DNA of 64,000 bases, taken from positions 4,728,001-4,792,000 of the forward strand of contig NC_017542.1 in NCBI RefSeq assembly GCF_000237325.1, read 5' to 3'. This document shows positions 44,788 through 54,669 of the stretch, piece after piece. The DNA is from Paenibacillus polymyxa M1. GTDB lineage: Bacteria; Bacillota; Bacilli; Paenibacillales; Paenibacillaceae. The translations under genes were made by a program, and so were the position numbers. Every line of letters starts with the position of its first letter. Position 1 is the stretch's first letter. The notes under the pieces are model-generated. The model made no database searches, was not told the origin of the DNA, and saw only the letters and a list, made by a program, of their open reading frames with translations.

Positions 44788-45894
44788 GTGCCTTACCCTA
44801 CGCGGGCAGTCCGCGCTGTTCGTCTGTTATCGCTGCTGTTGTGCGCTACTACACTGACAACGGCTTGTCCGCTTCCTGCTCATGCCTCTGCAGAGCACAC
44901 AAAGTCCTCGTCAGCCGGAAATAACCTGACAGCAAATATCGATGCTTCACACGCTTCGTCTTCATTGTATACGTCCAGACTTGCTTTATATCACTCCATC
45001 GAAGCCCTGACAGGAGTCCCTTGGTACAGACTGGCTGCCATCGACCAGTACGAACGCACACTTACGGTGGCCCATCCCAAGGATCGCAAGCATGCGGAAC
45101 GGATCATAGGTATTTTTGTGACAGGACCAGTATGGTCCGGTCTGTTGAACCCTGATTCCGAGGATCAAAATCCACGTTCCATTGAACTATTTTCCGGGCT
45201 GGGACAAGACGGCTCAGGCGATGGAATCGCTGACCGCAATAATGACAAGGATTTGCTGTTCAGCATCGCTTCTTATCTCGGAAAGTATGGAAATAGCGAG
45301 GATGAATTTGGTATTGCCGTGTGGGAATATTACCATAACAGCCGCTCGGTTCAAAGAGTTCAGCAGTTTGCCAAGCTGTATCAGACGTATGGCAAGCTTG
45401 ATCTGGTCAGTCAAGCTTTTCCGCTGCCTCTAGGCAGCATTTATAGCTACCGCAGCACTTGGGGAAGCCGTCGCAGCTGGGGCGGCTACCGTATACACGA
45501 AGGGACTGACCTGTTTGCAGGCTACGGAGTTCCGGTTCGCAGCACCTGCTACGGTGTGGTTGAAATGAAAGGCTGGAATCCCTTCGGAGGCTGGCGAATC
45601 GGTATTCGTGATCTCAACAACCGCTATCACTACTATGCACACCTTTCCGGCTTTGATAAAACCGTTCATAACGGAGACATCGTCAAGCCTGGTCAGACGG
45701 TTGGCTGGGTCGGAAGCTCGGGCTATGGAAAACCGGGTACCCAAGGCAAGTTTCCACCACATCTGCACTATGGTATATACCGGGACAATGGCTGGACAGA
45801 CTGGTCCTTTGACCCATATCCGTTATTGAGACAGTGGGAGCAGAGCGAACGTAAAGCGCTAAAATCAGGAAAAACCAAAGGGACCTCCTCATAG
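44788..45894 (+). CDS. lytH: M23-family peptidase LytH-like (L-Ala-D-Glu endopeptidase)
   Basis: 368 residues. A signal peptide (about 1-35) is followed by a unique region and a C-terminal LytM/M23 domain with zinc ligands in HEGTDLFAGYG (H, D) and HLHYGIY (H). It sits between lipA and yunB, the position of lytH (yunA) in B. subtilis, where it trims cortex peptides during sporulation. GTG start with AGGAGGT at 8 nt. Confidence 0.9.
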   Translation: MPYPTRAVRAVRLLSLLLCATTLTTACPLPAHASAEHTKSSSAGNNLTANIDASHASSSLYTSRLALYHSIEALTGVPWYRLAAIDQYERTLTVAHPKDRKHAERIIGIFVTGPVWSGLLNPDSEDQNPRSIELFSGLGQDGSGDGIADRNNDKDLLFSIASYLGKYGNSEDEFGIAVWEYYHNSRSVQRVQQFAKLYQTYGKLDLVSQAFPLPLGSIYSYRSTWGSRRSWGGYRIHEGTDLFAGYGVPVRSTCYGVVEMKGWNPFGGWRIGIRDLNNRYHYYAHLSGFDKTVHNGDIVKPGQTVGWVGSSGYGKPGTQGKFPPHLHYGIYRDNGWTDWSFDPYPLLRQWEQSERKALKSGKTKGTSS

Positions 45895-45910
45895 GTCCCT
45901 TTGGTTTTTC
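45871..45910. terminator. Bidirectional terminator overlapping the lytH stop
   Basis: AAAACCAAAGGGACC and GGTCCCTTTGGTTTT arms; the lytH TAG lies in the loop. Lies between convergent lytH and yunB. Confidence 0.85.
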
Positions 45911-45940
45911 CTGAGTATCTCACACCAATCCCCTCTTTGT

Positions 45941-46750
45941 TTATGGCGTTGGAGACTGCCTGAGGGAATTGGGTTCTTCCTGTATCTCTGGAACACTTTC
46001 TATGCTGGAATCTACAGCGCCGCTACTCTCTATAGAATGGGAAGGCAGTGCCAACTGCGGAGCGGTTGCACCATTTTTGCCGACAGGTTTACCCTGATTG
46101 TCATAGTAGTACATCGGGACGTTGCCCACCACCAACAGATAAGAAACCGGGATTTCCGTCTCCACAATCTGAGGTTGCATCTCAAACGGTATAACCACAG
46201 ACACTTCCGTTGTAATTCGAATGTACACTTCCACCAAGATCATGTTTATGCCCGCATCCTGCTGACGTGTATTTAAATCCACCTTGATTGCTCCATGCGG
46301 CTCCACCTTTAGAGGGACCTTGGGTCCATAAGCTGCCAGGAGCGGACTCCCCAATGCCTGACCAATCGGAACGCTCTCGTCAAAATGACTCATACTGTCC
46401 ATCGTTGCCTTGACTGCTTTGAGTGTGTCTGACGTAATTCTCATATGCTCCGCATAATTTAGAACAAATCCAGAGGTTCTCCCTTGTGTATCCGTTCTCC
46501 ATTCGATCAAATTATCAGCAGTCTTCCCCTGCTCTACCTGCGCAGTAATTGCTGAATTAATTGCCTCCGTCGCCATTTGTTTGACCCGCACTTTAGCCAG
46601 ATGCATCATGGGCGGCTTCAAATGCTGTTCCACATAAGCGGCCACCTGTACGATTCCTACCAGCAGCGCCAATGCCACAATGAGCCACATTCTGTGCCTG
46701 CCGCGTCGCCGTCTGCTCGGTCTGCTGTGCCATTGCGGTTTTCTATTCAT
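45941..46750 (-). CDS. yunB: Sporulation protein YunB
   Basis: 269 residues with a very basic N-terminus (SRPSRRRRGRHR), one helix (about 22-42) and an outer domain with the YunB pattern (ATEAINSAI, GSPLLAAYGP, PFEMQPQIVETEIPVSYLLVVG). In B. subtilis it is a sigma-E sporulation gene; exact role unclear. The last ~50 residues are a polar, Ser/Pro-rich extension. GGGGGAT precedes the ATG. Confidence 0.93.
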   Translation of the reverse strand: MNRKPQWHSRPSRRRRGRHRMWLIVALALLVGIVQVAAYVEQHLKPPMMHLAKVRVKQMATEAINSAITAQVEQGKTADNLIEWRTDTQGRTSGFVLNYAEHMRITSDTLKAVKATMDSMSHFDESVPIGQALGSPLLAAYGPKVPLKVEPHGAIKVDLNTRQQDAGINMILVEVYIRITTEVSVVIPFEMQPQIVETEIPVSYLLVVGNVPMYYYDNQGKPVGKNGATAPQLALPSHSIESSGAVDSSIESVPEIQEEPNSLRQSPTP

Positions 46751-46805
46751 TCTGATCCCCCCGCAGCGATGAGCTTACTTTAGAAGGATATGCCGCAAAT
46801 AAACG

Positions 46806-46832
46806 AAAAAGAAGCCGCCCGTCCGGCAGCTC
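46806..46832 (-). terminator. Possible terminator after the aldo/keto reductase gene
   Basis: AGCTGCC/GGCGGCT arms with a CGGAC-type loop, then TCTTTTTC on the minus strand. Confidence 0.6.
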
Positions 46833-46886
46833 CTCCTGGTGTTAAACATATATGATTTCAAATCCGATTCAGTTCAACTCAACTTA

Positions 46887-47819
46887 TTATTTGAAAATGT
46901 GGTCAATCTTTTCGATATCCGCCTGACTCAGTTGGACATTCAGCGTTTTCAGATTCGCCAGAACCTGCTCCGGTCCCTTCGCGCCTGGAATGAGGGCATC
47001 AATCGAATCGCGGGTCAAATACCATGCAAGCACCACATGAGCAACCTCTGCATTCAACGCATTGGCAATCTCACGTACCTGCTCCACTTTGTCCAAATTA
47101 CGGGCAAATGCATCTCCCTGAAACAATGGATCTTTCGCTCTGATGTCCGTGAAGGTCATGTCTTTCGTATACTTACCACCTAGCAGTCCAGAAGCTAGCG
47201 GGAAATACGGCACAAACGAAATGCCATTTTCCTTAGTATAAGGCAGCAGATCCTTCTCAGCTTCCCGTTGCAACAGATTATAATGGGATTGAAGCACATC
47301 TACATAGCCGTCACTATTCGCATCTTTAAGTTGTTCAATGGTAAAGTTAGATACACCGATAGCCTTAATTTTACCTTCGTCTTTGAGCTTCTTCAGTTCT
47401 CCGACTGCTTCTGCCTTCGGTGTAGCTTCATCTGGGAAATGAATATAGAACAGATCAATATAATCTGTTTGCAATCTTTTCAGACTGGATTCGACGGATT
47501 CACGTAAAAAAGCAGGCGAGTTGTCAAAAACAACCTCTCCGTTCACAAACTTATGTGCTCCCTTGGTCGCTATGACAGCTTCCTCACGTTTGCCGCGCTC
47601 TTTAAGTACCTCACCGATCAACCGCTCTGAGTGCTCAGGCCCATAAATAAAAGCTGTATCCAGGAAGTTGATGCCGTTATCCAAAGCTGTGCGAACGACT
47701 TCTTTGCCCGTTTCATTGTTCAAACCGGAAAAAAGATTATGTCCTCCTACCTTATTCGCACCCAAACCGATTGGTTTTACATATAAATCTGTTTTGCCAA
47801 TACGCACTTGCTCTGCCAA
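46887..47819 (-). CDS. Aldo/keto reductase
   Basis: 310 residues, TIM-barrel AKR. Catalytic Asp and Tyr in FLDTAFIYG, Lys in VIATKGAH, and His in [14 protein letters not shown] and the C-terminal NADPH-binding IPGAK are conserved. It reduces carbonyl compounds with NADPH; the substrate is unknown. TTG start with GGAG about 10 nt upstream. It follows the sugar transporter genes on the same strand. Confidence 0.92.
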   Translation of the reverse strand: MAEQVRIGKTDLYVKPIGLGANKVGGHNLFSGLNNETGKEVVRTALDNGINFLDTAFIYGPEHSERLIGEVLKERGKREEAVIATKGAHKFVNGEVVFDNSPAFLRESVESSLKRLQTDYIDLFYIHFPDEATPKAEAVGELKKLKDEGKIKAIGVSNFTIEQLKDANSDGYVDVLQSHYNLLQREAEKDLLPYTKENGISFVPYFPLASGLLGGKYTKDMTFTDIRAKDPLFQGDAFARNLDKVEQVREIANALNAEVAHVVLAWYLTRDSIDALIPGAKGPEQVLANLKTLNVQLSQADIEKIDHIFK

Positions 47820-47902
47820 TTCACGTCATCTCCTTTTCGAAAGTTACTTCCATTTTATTATTAAATTCCAAAAAAAGCAAAGTGCGTACCTGGCTGCTGC
47901 TC

Positions 47903-48745
47903 TTATCCCTTAATCCCCGTTAAGGCAATGCCTTCCATAAAATACTTCTGCCCTATGGCAAAAAGAATGATAGCTGGCAACACGACAATTAAAGAAGCGG
48001 CCATCAAAACACCCCATTGCGCCGAATATATTCCCTGAAACTGCTGTAGCCCAATCGCCAACGTAAATTTGCTTTCATCATTAAGATAAACGAGCGGTCC
48101 CATAAAATCATTCCATGTGTTCAAAAATGTAAACAATCCGATGACCAAAATCGCTGACCGGGACAAAGGTAAAATAATGCGAGTAAAGATCGTAAAATGG
48201 TTGCCTCCATCCACAAATACAGCTTCATCCAGCTCTCGCGGAAGAGTCATGTAAAATTGTCTAAGCAAAAAAATGTTAAAAACGCCTCCACCAAAAAACG
48301 AAGGTAATACCAATGGAACGTAGGAATTAACCATGCCTAATGCCTGCCAACCAATAAAAGACGGAATTAGCGTGACCGCAAACGGCAGCATCATACTGCT
48401 TAATAACACGGCAAAAACCTTATCTCTTCCTTTCCATCTCATTCGCGCAAAGCTATAGGCAGAAATGGTACTCGACAGAAGTACACCCACTAAAGTACCT
48501 GCAACGACGATAAATGTGTTCACAAAATAGCGCCCAAACGATAACTCTTCAAACGGCTGTAAAAAATTTTCGAATACAAAAGGCTCGGGAATCCATTTCG
48601 GCGGGATCAAAAAAATCTGACTTAAATCCATCATGGAGCTTCTCACCAGCCAGTAAAAAGGAAACATGCAAAAAAGTGACCCCACAATGAGCACTGTGTA
48701 GAGAAAAACTCTGCTCCAACGCAAGCCATGTTTTTTCATCCTCAT
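47903..48745 (-). CDS. Carbohydrate ABC transporter permease (MalG-type)
   Basis: 281 residues, six helices, with the EAA loop (ELDEAVFVDGGNHFTIFTRIILPLS). CUT1-type inner permease. The ATG overlaps the previous gene's TGA (ATGA), and GGTGGGGG precedes it. The last gene of an SBP-permease-permease set, with no ATPase; a shared MsmX-like ATPase encoded elsewhere is presumably used. Sugar unknown. Confidence 0.93.
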   Translation of the reverse strand: MRMKKHGLRWSRVFLYTVLIVGSLFCMFPFYWLVRSSMMDLSQIFLIPPKWIPEPFVFENFLQPFEELSFGRYFVNTFIVVAGTLVGVLLSSTISAYSFARMRWKGRDKVFAVLLSSMMLPFAVTLIPSFIGWQALGMVNSYVPLVLPSFFGGGVFNIFLLRQFYMTLPRELDEAVFVDGGNHFTIFTRIILPLSRSAILVIGLFTFLNTWNDFMGPLVYLNDESKFTLAIGLQQFQGIYSAQWGVLMAASLIVVLPAIILFAIGQKYFMEGIALTGIKG

Positions 48746-49644
48746 GCCCCCCCACCTTCGTAATACACCCATTTTCGGGCTGTCTTGAACAGAAAGGCAG
48801 TGAATGTTAAAACTACAATAAAGAGCACCCAAGCAATCGCACAGGCATAACCCATATTCGAAAAAGTAAATGCCTCGCGGAATAAATAAAATGTATAGAA
48901 TAAGCTAGAATTGTTAGGTCCACCCTGAGTCATGACGTAAGGCTGGACAAACACCTGAAATCCACCGATGAAGCCCATAATCGTATTAAAGAAAATCGTA
49001 GGCGATGTCAATGGAATTGTGATATAGATAAGCTTATGAAGAGCGCTACCACCGTCAATTTCAATGGCTTCATAATAATGCCTAGGTATATCCTGCAAGC
49101 CAGCCAGAAAAATAATCATTGTTCCCCCAACGGTCCACAAACTCATTAAAACCAGTGTAGGAACTACCGACCCTTCACTATAAATCCATTGACTTTCGGG
49201 CAAATGCAGCGCACGCAACACCACATTCAGCAAGCCAAGGTCCGGATCAAACAGCCACATCCAGATCATAGACGATGCTATGAGTGGGACAATCGTGGGC
49301 AGATAAAAAACGGTCCTGAAAAAAGCCAAACCTTTTACCTTTTGATTGAGCAATATGGCCAGAAAGAAAGCCACTATAATTTGCAGGGGCACACTCAAAA
49401 ACACATAATAAAAAGTAACCGCAAGGGATTTGTAAAAAAATTGATCCGTACCGTCAAATAAGTGTACATAATTATCCAGACCAATAAAACGGGCCTGTGA
49501 AGCAACCTTGTAATCGGTAAGACTGAACCAGAGACTAGCGATCATCGGTCCCAGAACAAAAATGACAAAGCCCAGAATAGCAGGGGCGGCAAAAAGCCAT
49601 CCCAACCCATTTTCCTTCTTACGAATAGAAGATAACGATTGCAT
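48742..49644 (-). CDS. Carbohydrate ABC transporter permease (MalF-type)
   Basis: 300 residues, six helices and the EAA loop (YYEAIEIDGGSALHKLIYITIPLTSP). GAGGG precedes the ATG. Second gene of the importer set. The substrate-binding protein precedes it by 32 nt. Confidence 0.93.
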   Translation of the reverse strand: MQSLSSIRKKENGLGWLFAAPAILGFVIFVLGPMIASLWFSLTDYKVASQARFIGLDNYVHLFDGTDQFFYKSLAVTFYYVFLSVPLQIIVAFFLAILLNQKVKGLAFFRTVFYLPTIVPLIASSMIWMWLFDPDLGLLNVVLRALHLPESQWIYSEGSVVPTLVLMSLWTVGGTMIIFLAGLQDIPRHYYEAIEIDGGSALHKLIYITIPLTSPTIFFNTIMGFIGGFQVFVQPYVMTQGGPNNSSLFYTFYLFREAFTFSNMGYACAIAWVLFIVVLTFTAFLFKTARKWVYYEGGGA

Positions 49645-49676
49645 TCTATCCCTCTCTTTCTGTCAAGACCCTCACC

Positions 49677-51038
49677 TTATTTTTTCGGATATGTTCCCTT
49701 AAATTCAGCGTTCGCCTTGGCGGAAACCTCCTTAAATGCTTGCTCCACCGTTTTCTTGCCCAGCCATACCTGATCTAGCGCCGGGTTAATAATCGCATTG
49801 ATTTTTTCCGAGTTTTTCAGATAGTAGTCGTAAGAATTGACACCGTTATGCAACGTTTGGATCATGACTGCATCACGATATCCATCCGCATGGCCTGGCT
49901 TGACATCTGCCCATTTGCTAATCAAGTCTGGTTCGGTGTACCACTTTTTCATGACAGGCATCCACAATCCGCTGGAATGCATGTCAAGTCCGCTTTCAGC
50001 ATCCAGCAAGAATTTATAAAACATCCACGCTTCTTTCGGATGTTTGGTTTTGGCAGAAATCACTTCCGGTTCACCAAACAGGATTGTTTTACTGCTTTTC
50101 AGTTTGGGTAACACGCCTACACCAAAATTCACCTTCGATTCTCCAAGATCCAATTGGACCCACTGCCCATCCAGATCCATCGCTACACGTTTGCTTTGCA
50201 ATGCTACGGCCGGAGAAGGAATATTTTTGGACTGCGTCGGCGACGGTGCCACATGATACACGTTGATCAGATCCGCCATCTTTTGCACGGCTTCAATCAC
50301 ATCAGGGTTTTCAAGGTTAAGCGAGTCCCCTTTGTCTGAAATAACACTTACATTATTGGAAGGAACTAGCAGGTGCCACATCCATGTGTCAAACCGAACT
50401 CCATACTGTTTGATGTTACTTGCATCAAAATTGGGGCTGAGCGCATTATTTCCCGCTTTATCAATGGTGAGCTTTTGTGCTGTCTCTAAGAACTGTTCCC
50501 ATGTCCAAGCCTCTTCAGCTTTGACTGGCGGCAAGGCAACACCAGCCTCATCAAACAAATCCTTGTTGTAATAAAGCGCAAAGGCTTCCTCCGTCACCTT
50601 GACCCCTGCCACTTTATCCTTATCCCAATAGATAACTGAATTAGGAATGAGGCTTTCCTTCGTTAGCTCCTTATCCTCCTTCAAAAATTCATTTAAATTA
50701 TATAGTTTGCCTTGTTCAGCCCATTGCAGAGCCTGTGCTTTATAAATAGGAAATACATCTGGTGCCTGGTTGGCGGCAAACATCGTCGTTAATTTAGTTA
50801 CGTAATCCCCGGGGATGTGCATATAGTTGATTTTGATCCACGGATATTTCTCTGTGAATTTTTTGGCAATCTCCTGCTGAACCTTCTTTTCATTGGTGCT
50901 CCCCCAGCTGGCATAGGTCAGTGTCACTTGCTCGTGCCCCTGCAAATCTACTGGCTTGCTGCTCTCATTTGAACTACAGGCTGACATAAGTCCAACGATC
51001 AAGCACATGCAGACGATCCATAACTTTCGTTTTAACAT
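49677..51038 (-). CDS. Sugar ABC transporter substrate-binding lipoprotein
   Basis: About 453 residues. Lipoprotein signal with lipobox MSAC (MLKRKLWIVCMCLIVGLMSAC), then an SBP_bac_1 domain (LTYASWGSTNEKKV, TTMFAANQAPDVFPI). It captures an oligosaccharide for the permeases. The ATG at 51038 has GGGGGCG upstream. It is 97 nt below the YesM-like kinase gene and carries an upstream cre-like site. Confidence 0.92.
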   Translation of the reverse strand: MLKRKLWIVCMCLIVGLMSACSSNESSKPVDLQGHEQVTLTYASWGSTNEKKVQQEIAKKFTEKYPWIKINYMHIPGDYVTKLTTMFAANQAPDVFPIYKAQALQWAEQGKLYNLNEFLKEDKELTKESLIPNSVIYWDKDKVAGVKVTEEAFALYYNKDLFDEAGVALPPVKAEEAWTWEQFLETAQKLTIDKAGNNALSPNFDASNIKQYGVRFDTWMWHLLVPSNNVSVISDKGDSLNLENPDVIEAVQKMADLINVYHVAPSPTQSKNIPSPAVALQSKRVAMDLDGQWVQLDLGESKVNFGVGVLPKLKSSKTILFGEPEVISAKTKHPKEAWMFYKFLLDAESGLDMHSSGLWMPVMKKWYTEPDLISKWADVKPGHADGYRDAVMIQTLHNGVNSYDYYLKNSEKINAIINPALDQVWLGKKTVEQAFKEVSAKANAEFKGTYPKK

Positions 51039-51103
51039 GAGTAGCGCCCCCAAACCGTTTATTTTTATCTTTTCGTTTGTTGCTTCGTCACTAAATCCAT
51101 TCT

Positions 51104-51117
51104 AGCAAACGCTTACA
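51104..51117 (-). promoter_or_regulatory. Cre-like CcpA site before the sugar importer
   Basis: TGTAAGCGTTTGCT on the minus strand, close to the cre consensus TGWAANCGNTNWCA with two mismatches. Lies between the kinase and the SBP gene, so carbon-catabolite repression of the importer is likely. Confidence 0.55.
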
Positions 51118-51135
51118 TTTTGAAAAGTCGTACTC

Positions 51136-52980
51136 TCATTGGATTGGTGTCATTTGATTAGATCTATGCGTTTCTCCGATTCGGATCAGGACAATTGTTC
51201 CCTTGCCTTCTGACGAGTGGAGTGCAACCCCATATAACAGCCGCACTCTTCTGTCTACATTTTTAATGCCTGTTGACCGGATTTCTCCAGCTTGAATTCG
51301 GCGTATATGATCTTCTTGAATTCCTAATCCATTATCCTCGACTTTAAAACACACCAATTGCGTTTCGATCCAGGCTGTGATCTTAATCTGACCGCCTGAT
51401 TCCATTTCGGCGAAACCGTGAATAATTGAATTCTCCACAAAAGGCTGCAAGAAGAGTTTGGGAACCTCCATCTGAAGCAAAATGGGATCAATATCATATT
51501 CCACCGTGAACTTGTTCTCAAAGCGATTTTGCATAATGTAAATGTATTTTTCCAGCCAATTCAGATCGGTTTCCAGGCTCCATGTATCATTTTTGTTTCG
51601 AGTCGTAATTTGCAGCATTTCCGCCAGACTAATGATCAATTGGCCCAGTTCCTGTTGTTTATGCTCTAGTGCGATCCAATACATTGTCGTTAAGGTGTTA
51701 TACAAAAAATGGGGATTAAGCTGTAAATTAAGTGCCATTAACTCCGACTCTTTAGCTCGCAGACGTGATTTGTAATTTTCTTCGATCAAATCTTTAATTT
51801 TCTCATTCATTTGATTAAATCGGATCACCAGGTCCCCCAATTCATCATAGCCACGTTCAGGAATTCGAATATCAAAATCTCCCTTCTCCATTACCTTCAT
51901 CGCCTGTTTCATATCTGTAATGGGCTTACTGATGTATACAGACAGCAAATAAGCAAGGATAACAGCAATGAGCATCATAATGCCTAAAAAAAACAAGGTG
52001 TAGGTACGAATCGTTGACAGATGTCCCAGTACATCTTCCATGGGAATGGCTATATACGATACCCAGCCCGTCGTCTTCATCGCTTCGTAAACCAGTAATA
52101 TGCTTTGACCCTTAACGTTTACCATTTTCGTCCCTTGTTCCGAAGTAATGGCCTTCTTCAGCCAATCTGCCACCGGCTCCCCCGCTTGTTGCTGTCGATC
52201 TGAACTCATGACTATCCCATTGTTATCGTGAATCATACCGTAGGATAGATGTGCAAATCCGCTGCGGGCTGCATAATCTTCAAAACCGACCTTTAGCAAA
52301 TCAGGCCGGAAATTCAATATAAGTATAGGCTTTTCCTTGCCTTCAGGAAGCGTATGAAAGGTTCCAGCATCATCTAATGCAGTCAAATGAAGCTGCTTAA
52401 CCACAGCAAATAAAGAACTAAAATCATAGGAACCTTGTTTTAAATCCTGCTGATGAAAGGTGTCGGCATACGAATAGGCAGGAATCCACTTGGTAGCCCC
52501 CTCTGCTTGCACCGCTGTTGTCGCCAAGGGAGAAGAATAAAACGGCTGAACGGGAATATACATCCGCTCTGTACTTCCGTATGCATACTTTTGCGTCATA
52601 ATTTGAGAAGCGTATACTTCCTCCATATTGCCAAAGTATCTGTACAAAATTTTCGTAATACTGCGATCAGTTCGTAAAAGCGATGAAGAATCCGTAGTAT
52701 CCACGTCTGTAATGGTCTGTAGAAGGTCATGATCAATTGGAATCATATCTACGGTTTTTTGAATAGCTGTCAGCTTGTTATCCAGCAGCTGGTTATTACT
52801 TCGAAGTACACTTGTAACACTATCTGTTACGTTTGCAGTAATATTCCGCGCACTAGTTTCGAAGTAGACAAAGCCCAGGATCAAAACGATAAAACCAGAC
52901 AACAAAAAATAGGACAGCATCAACTTCGTACGAAAGCTACTGTCCAAAAATTTTTGATATATATATTTGACTCGGCGCAT
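51136..52980 (-). CDS. YesM-type sensor histidine kinase
   Basis: 614 residues. Two helices (about 18-38 and 295-320) around an extracellular dCache-like sensor, HAMP (about 321-375), the His_kinase segment with NPHFLYNT, and an HATPase domain (about 480-590). It probably senses the sugar and phosphorylates the YesN-like regulator, encoded 23 nt upstream. GGAAGG precedes the ATG. Confidence 0.93.
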   Translation of the reverse strand: MRRVKYIYQKFLDSSFRTKLMLSYFLLSGFIVLILGFVYFETSARNITANVTDSVTSVLRSNNQLLDNKLTAIQKTVDMIPIDHDLLQTITDVDTTDSSSLLRTDRSITKILYRYFGNMEEVYASQIMTQKYAYGSTERMYIPVQPFYSSPLATTAVQAEGATKWIPAYSYADTFHQQDLKQGSYDFSSLFAVVKQLHLTALDDAGTFHTLPEGKEKPILILNFRPDLLKVGFEDYAARSGFAHLSYGMIHDNNGIVMSSDRQQQAGEPVADWLKKAITSEQGTKMVNVKGQSILLVYEAMKTTGWVSYIAIPMEDVLGHLSTIRTYTLFFLGIMMLIAVILAYLLSVYISKPITDMKQAMKVMEKGDFDIRIPERGYDELGDLVIRFNQMNEKIKDLIEENYKSRLRAKESELMALNLQLNPHFLYNTLTTMYWIALEHKQQELGQLIISLAEMLQITTRNKNDTWSLETDLNWLEKYIYIMQNRFENKFTVEYDIDPILLQMEVPKLFLQPFVENSIIHGFAEMESGGQIKITAWIETQLVCFKVEDNGLGIQEDHIRRIQAGEIRSTGIKNVDRRVRLLYGVALHSSEGKGTIVLIRIGETHRSNQMTPIQ

Positions 52981-53003
52981 TGTACCTTCCTTTCACCTAA
53001 CGA

Positions 53004-54599
53004 TTAATTGAATTTTCTGCGAAATTCTTCAGGTGTGTGCTTTACGTTTTTTTTGAACACTTTAAAGAAGTATTTGATATCTTTATAACCAACCTGTCTA
53101 CTAATTTCTGCGACCTTGGCGTCTGTATGCAGCAGTAAGTGCTGAGCCTTTTGCATTCTGAGCTTCACCATATATTCCGTGAACGAGAGCCCAAAATAGT
53201 TTTTGAACAGAATGCTAAAATAGGACGCATTATAGTGAAAGCGCCGGGCCACAATCTCCAGACTTAGGTCTTCATGTAGATGTGTATCCAGAAATTCCTT
53301 GCATTTTTTCATGATAGGTTCACCTTTGGAGCTGCCGTCAAGCTCAAGAATCAGCTCTTTTAACCATGCTGCAATACGATCCTCAAGATTCTGAAGACAT
53401 GTGGCCTCTTCGACAGCTCGGTTCAACTGTTCCGAGTAACGTGAGTAGGCTTCCTCACTCCACCCTATATTTAACCGTGGTAAACTAACTAGGAGAAGGT
53501 GTATTAATTTAGCTTTAAGCGCATCAGGTGGAGGGTACCCTTGCGTCATTCGTCCAATGAAATGTTGTACCCATTCCAATAGCTGATCGGGCTTTCCATT
53601 GGAGATAGCGCTTTCAACGAATTTTAGAAAGGCTATTTGTTCATGAGTGCTCAATTCCTGTACCGGCTGGTCATCATCTGAAGCGACAAGGTTCAAACAT
53701 CTGATGTGAGGTGTATAAAAACGCATGGAGATCAGGCGAACAGCCCTTTCGTGAGATGGGCTTATTTGCATTTCATCAAAATCAAAAGGCTGACCCCAAG
53801 CAAACCAAATGGAGATAGCTTGCTGCTGCTCCAACTTTTTCAGACCAGCTTGAAGTGCACCTTTGGCCTCCTTGCCTTCAGTCCTGTCTCTCCAATTCAC
53901 CACGGCGATCATATGGTCTTTATGGACTTCAAGTGGGAACACGACAGAAGACGCCCAAGGCCGCAATATTTCAACAACCGTGTTTTGTAGCTTAGAATCC
54001 CACATATAAATATCCTCTGGGCGGGATGCAGATGCCCCCAATGCGAGAACTTCACCTACCCCCTGCCACCCAAAGTGACTTTTTAATAGGCTTTTCTCGT
54101 TCGACTGCAACTTGTCTGTCACGCATCTGCTAAACAAATGCTCCACAAATGCAGGCATGCTCTGCTCGATTTGATTTAACGCTGTTCGATTTTCACCGAG
54201 TACTTCCTGCTCCTCTAGAATGATCTTCTCCATGTGTTGAATCACTTCAATAAGCTTCTGTGATTGCACCGGTTTTACCAAATAATCATTCGCTCCGTAT
54301 CGTACCGCCTGCTGTGCATAGCTAAATTCCTGGTAGACTGTCACTAAAATAACTTTGGTCTCATGCTGACCCGATGTCCTCAATTGTTGAAGATATTCAA
54401 TCCCGTTCATAATCGGCATCTGAATATCTGTAAAAACGATCTGGATCGGTTGGGATAATGAAATGTTTAAAGCATCTTTCCCGTTCTTGGCTTCCCAAAC
54501 CTCGTATTCTGGACGTAAATCCCGGACCATGGCAGCCAACCCACGGCGCTGCCTAGTTTCATCATCTACAACCAGCACTCCCAGCGGGATAGAATTCAC
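53004..54599 (-). CDS. YesN-type response regulator, AraC output
   Basis: 531 residues. Receiver domain with phospho-Asp in FTDIQMPIMNG (about 55), a long middle region, and a C-terminal AraC-type double HTH (about 430-530). GTG start with AGGAGGGGAG upstream. Likely activates the downstream sugar importer genes. Confidence 0.93.
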   Translation of the reverse strand: MNSIPLGVLVVDDETRQRRGLAAMVRDLRPEYEVWEAKNGKDALNISLSQPIQIVFTDIQMPIMNGIEYLQQLRTSGQHETKVILVTVYQEFSYAQQAVRYGANDYLVKPVQSQKLIEVIQHMEKIILEEQEVLGENRTALNQIEQSMPAFVEHLFSRCVTDKLQSNEKSLLKSHFGWQGVGEVLALGASASRPEDIYMWDSKLQNTVVEILRPWASSVVFPLEVHKDHMIAVVNWRDRTEGKEAKGALQAGLKKLEQQQAISIWFAWGQPFDFDEMQISPSHERAVRLISMRFYTPHIRCLNLVASDDDQPVQELSTHEQIAFLKFVESAISNGKPDQLLEWVQHFIGRMTQGYPPPDALKAKLIHLLLVSLPRLNIGWSEEAYSRYSEQLNRAVEEATCLQNLEDRIAAWLKELILELDGSSKGEPIMKKCKEFLDTHLHEDLSLEIVARRFHYNASYFSILFKNYFGLSFTEYMVKLRMQKAQHLLLHTDAKVAEISRQVGYKDIKYFFKVFKKNVKHTPEEFRRKFN

Positions 54600-54669
54600 T
54601 GACTCCCCTCCTGTCGATCTTATACACGTATGTTTTTTTCAGTATAACACTTACAGGCGGGGACCCATC

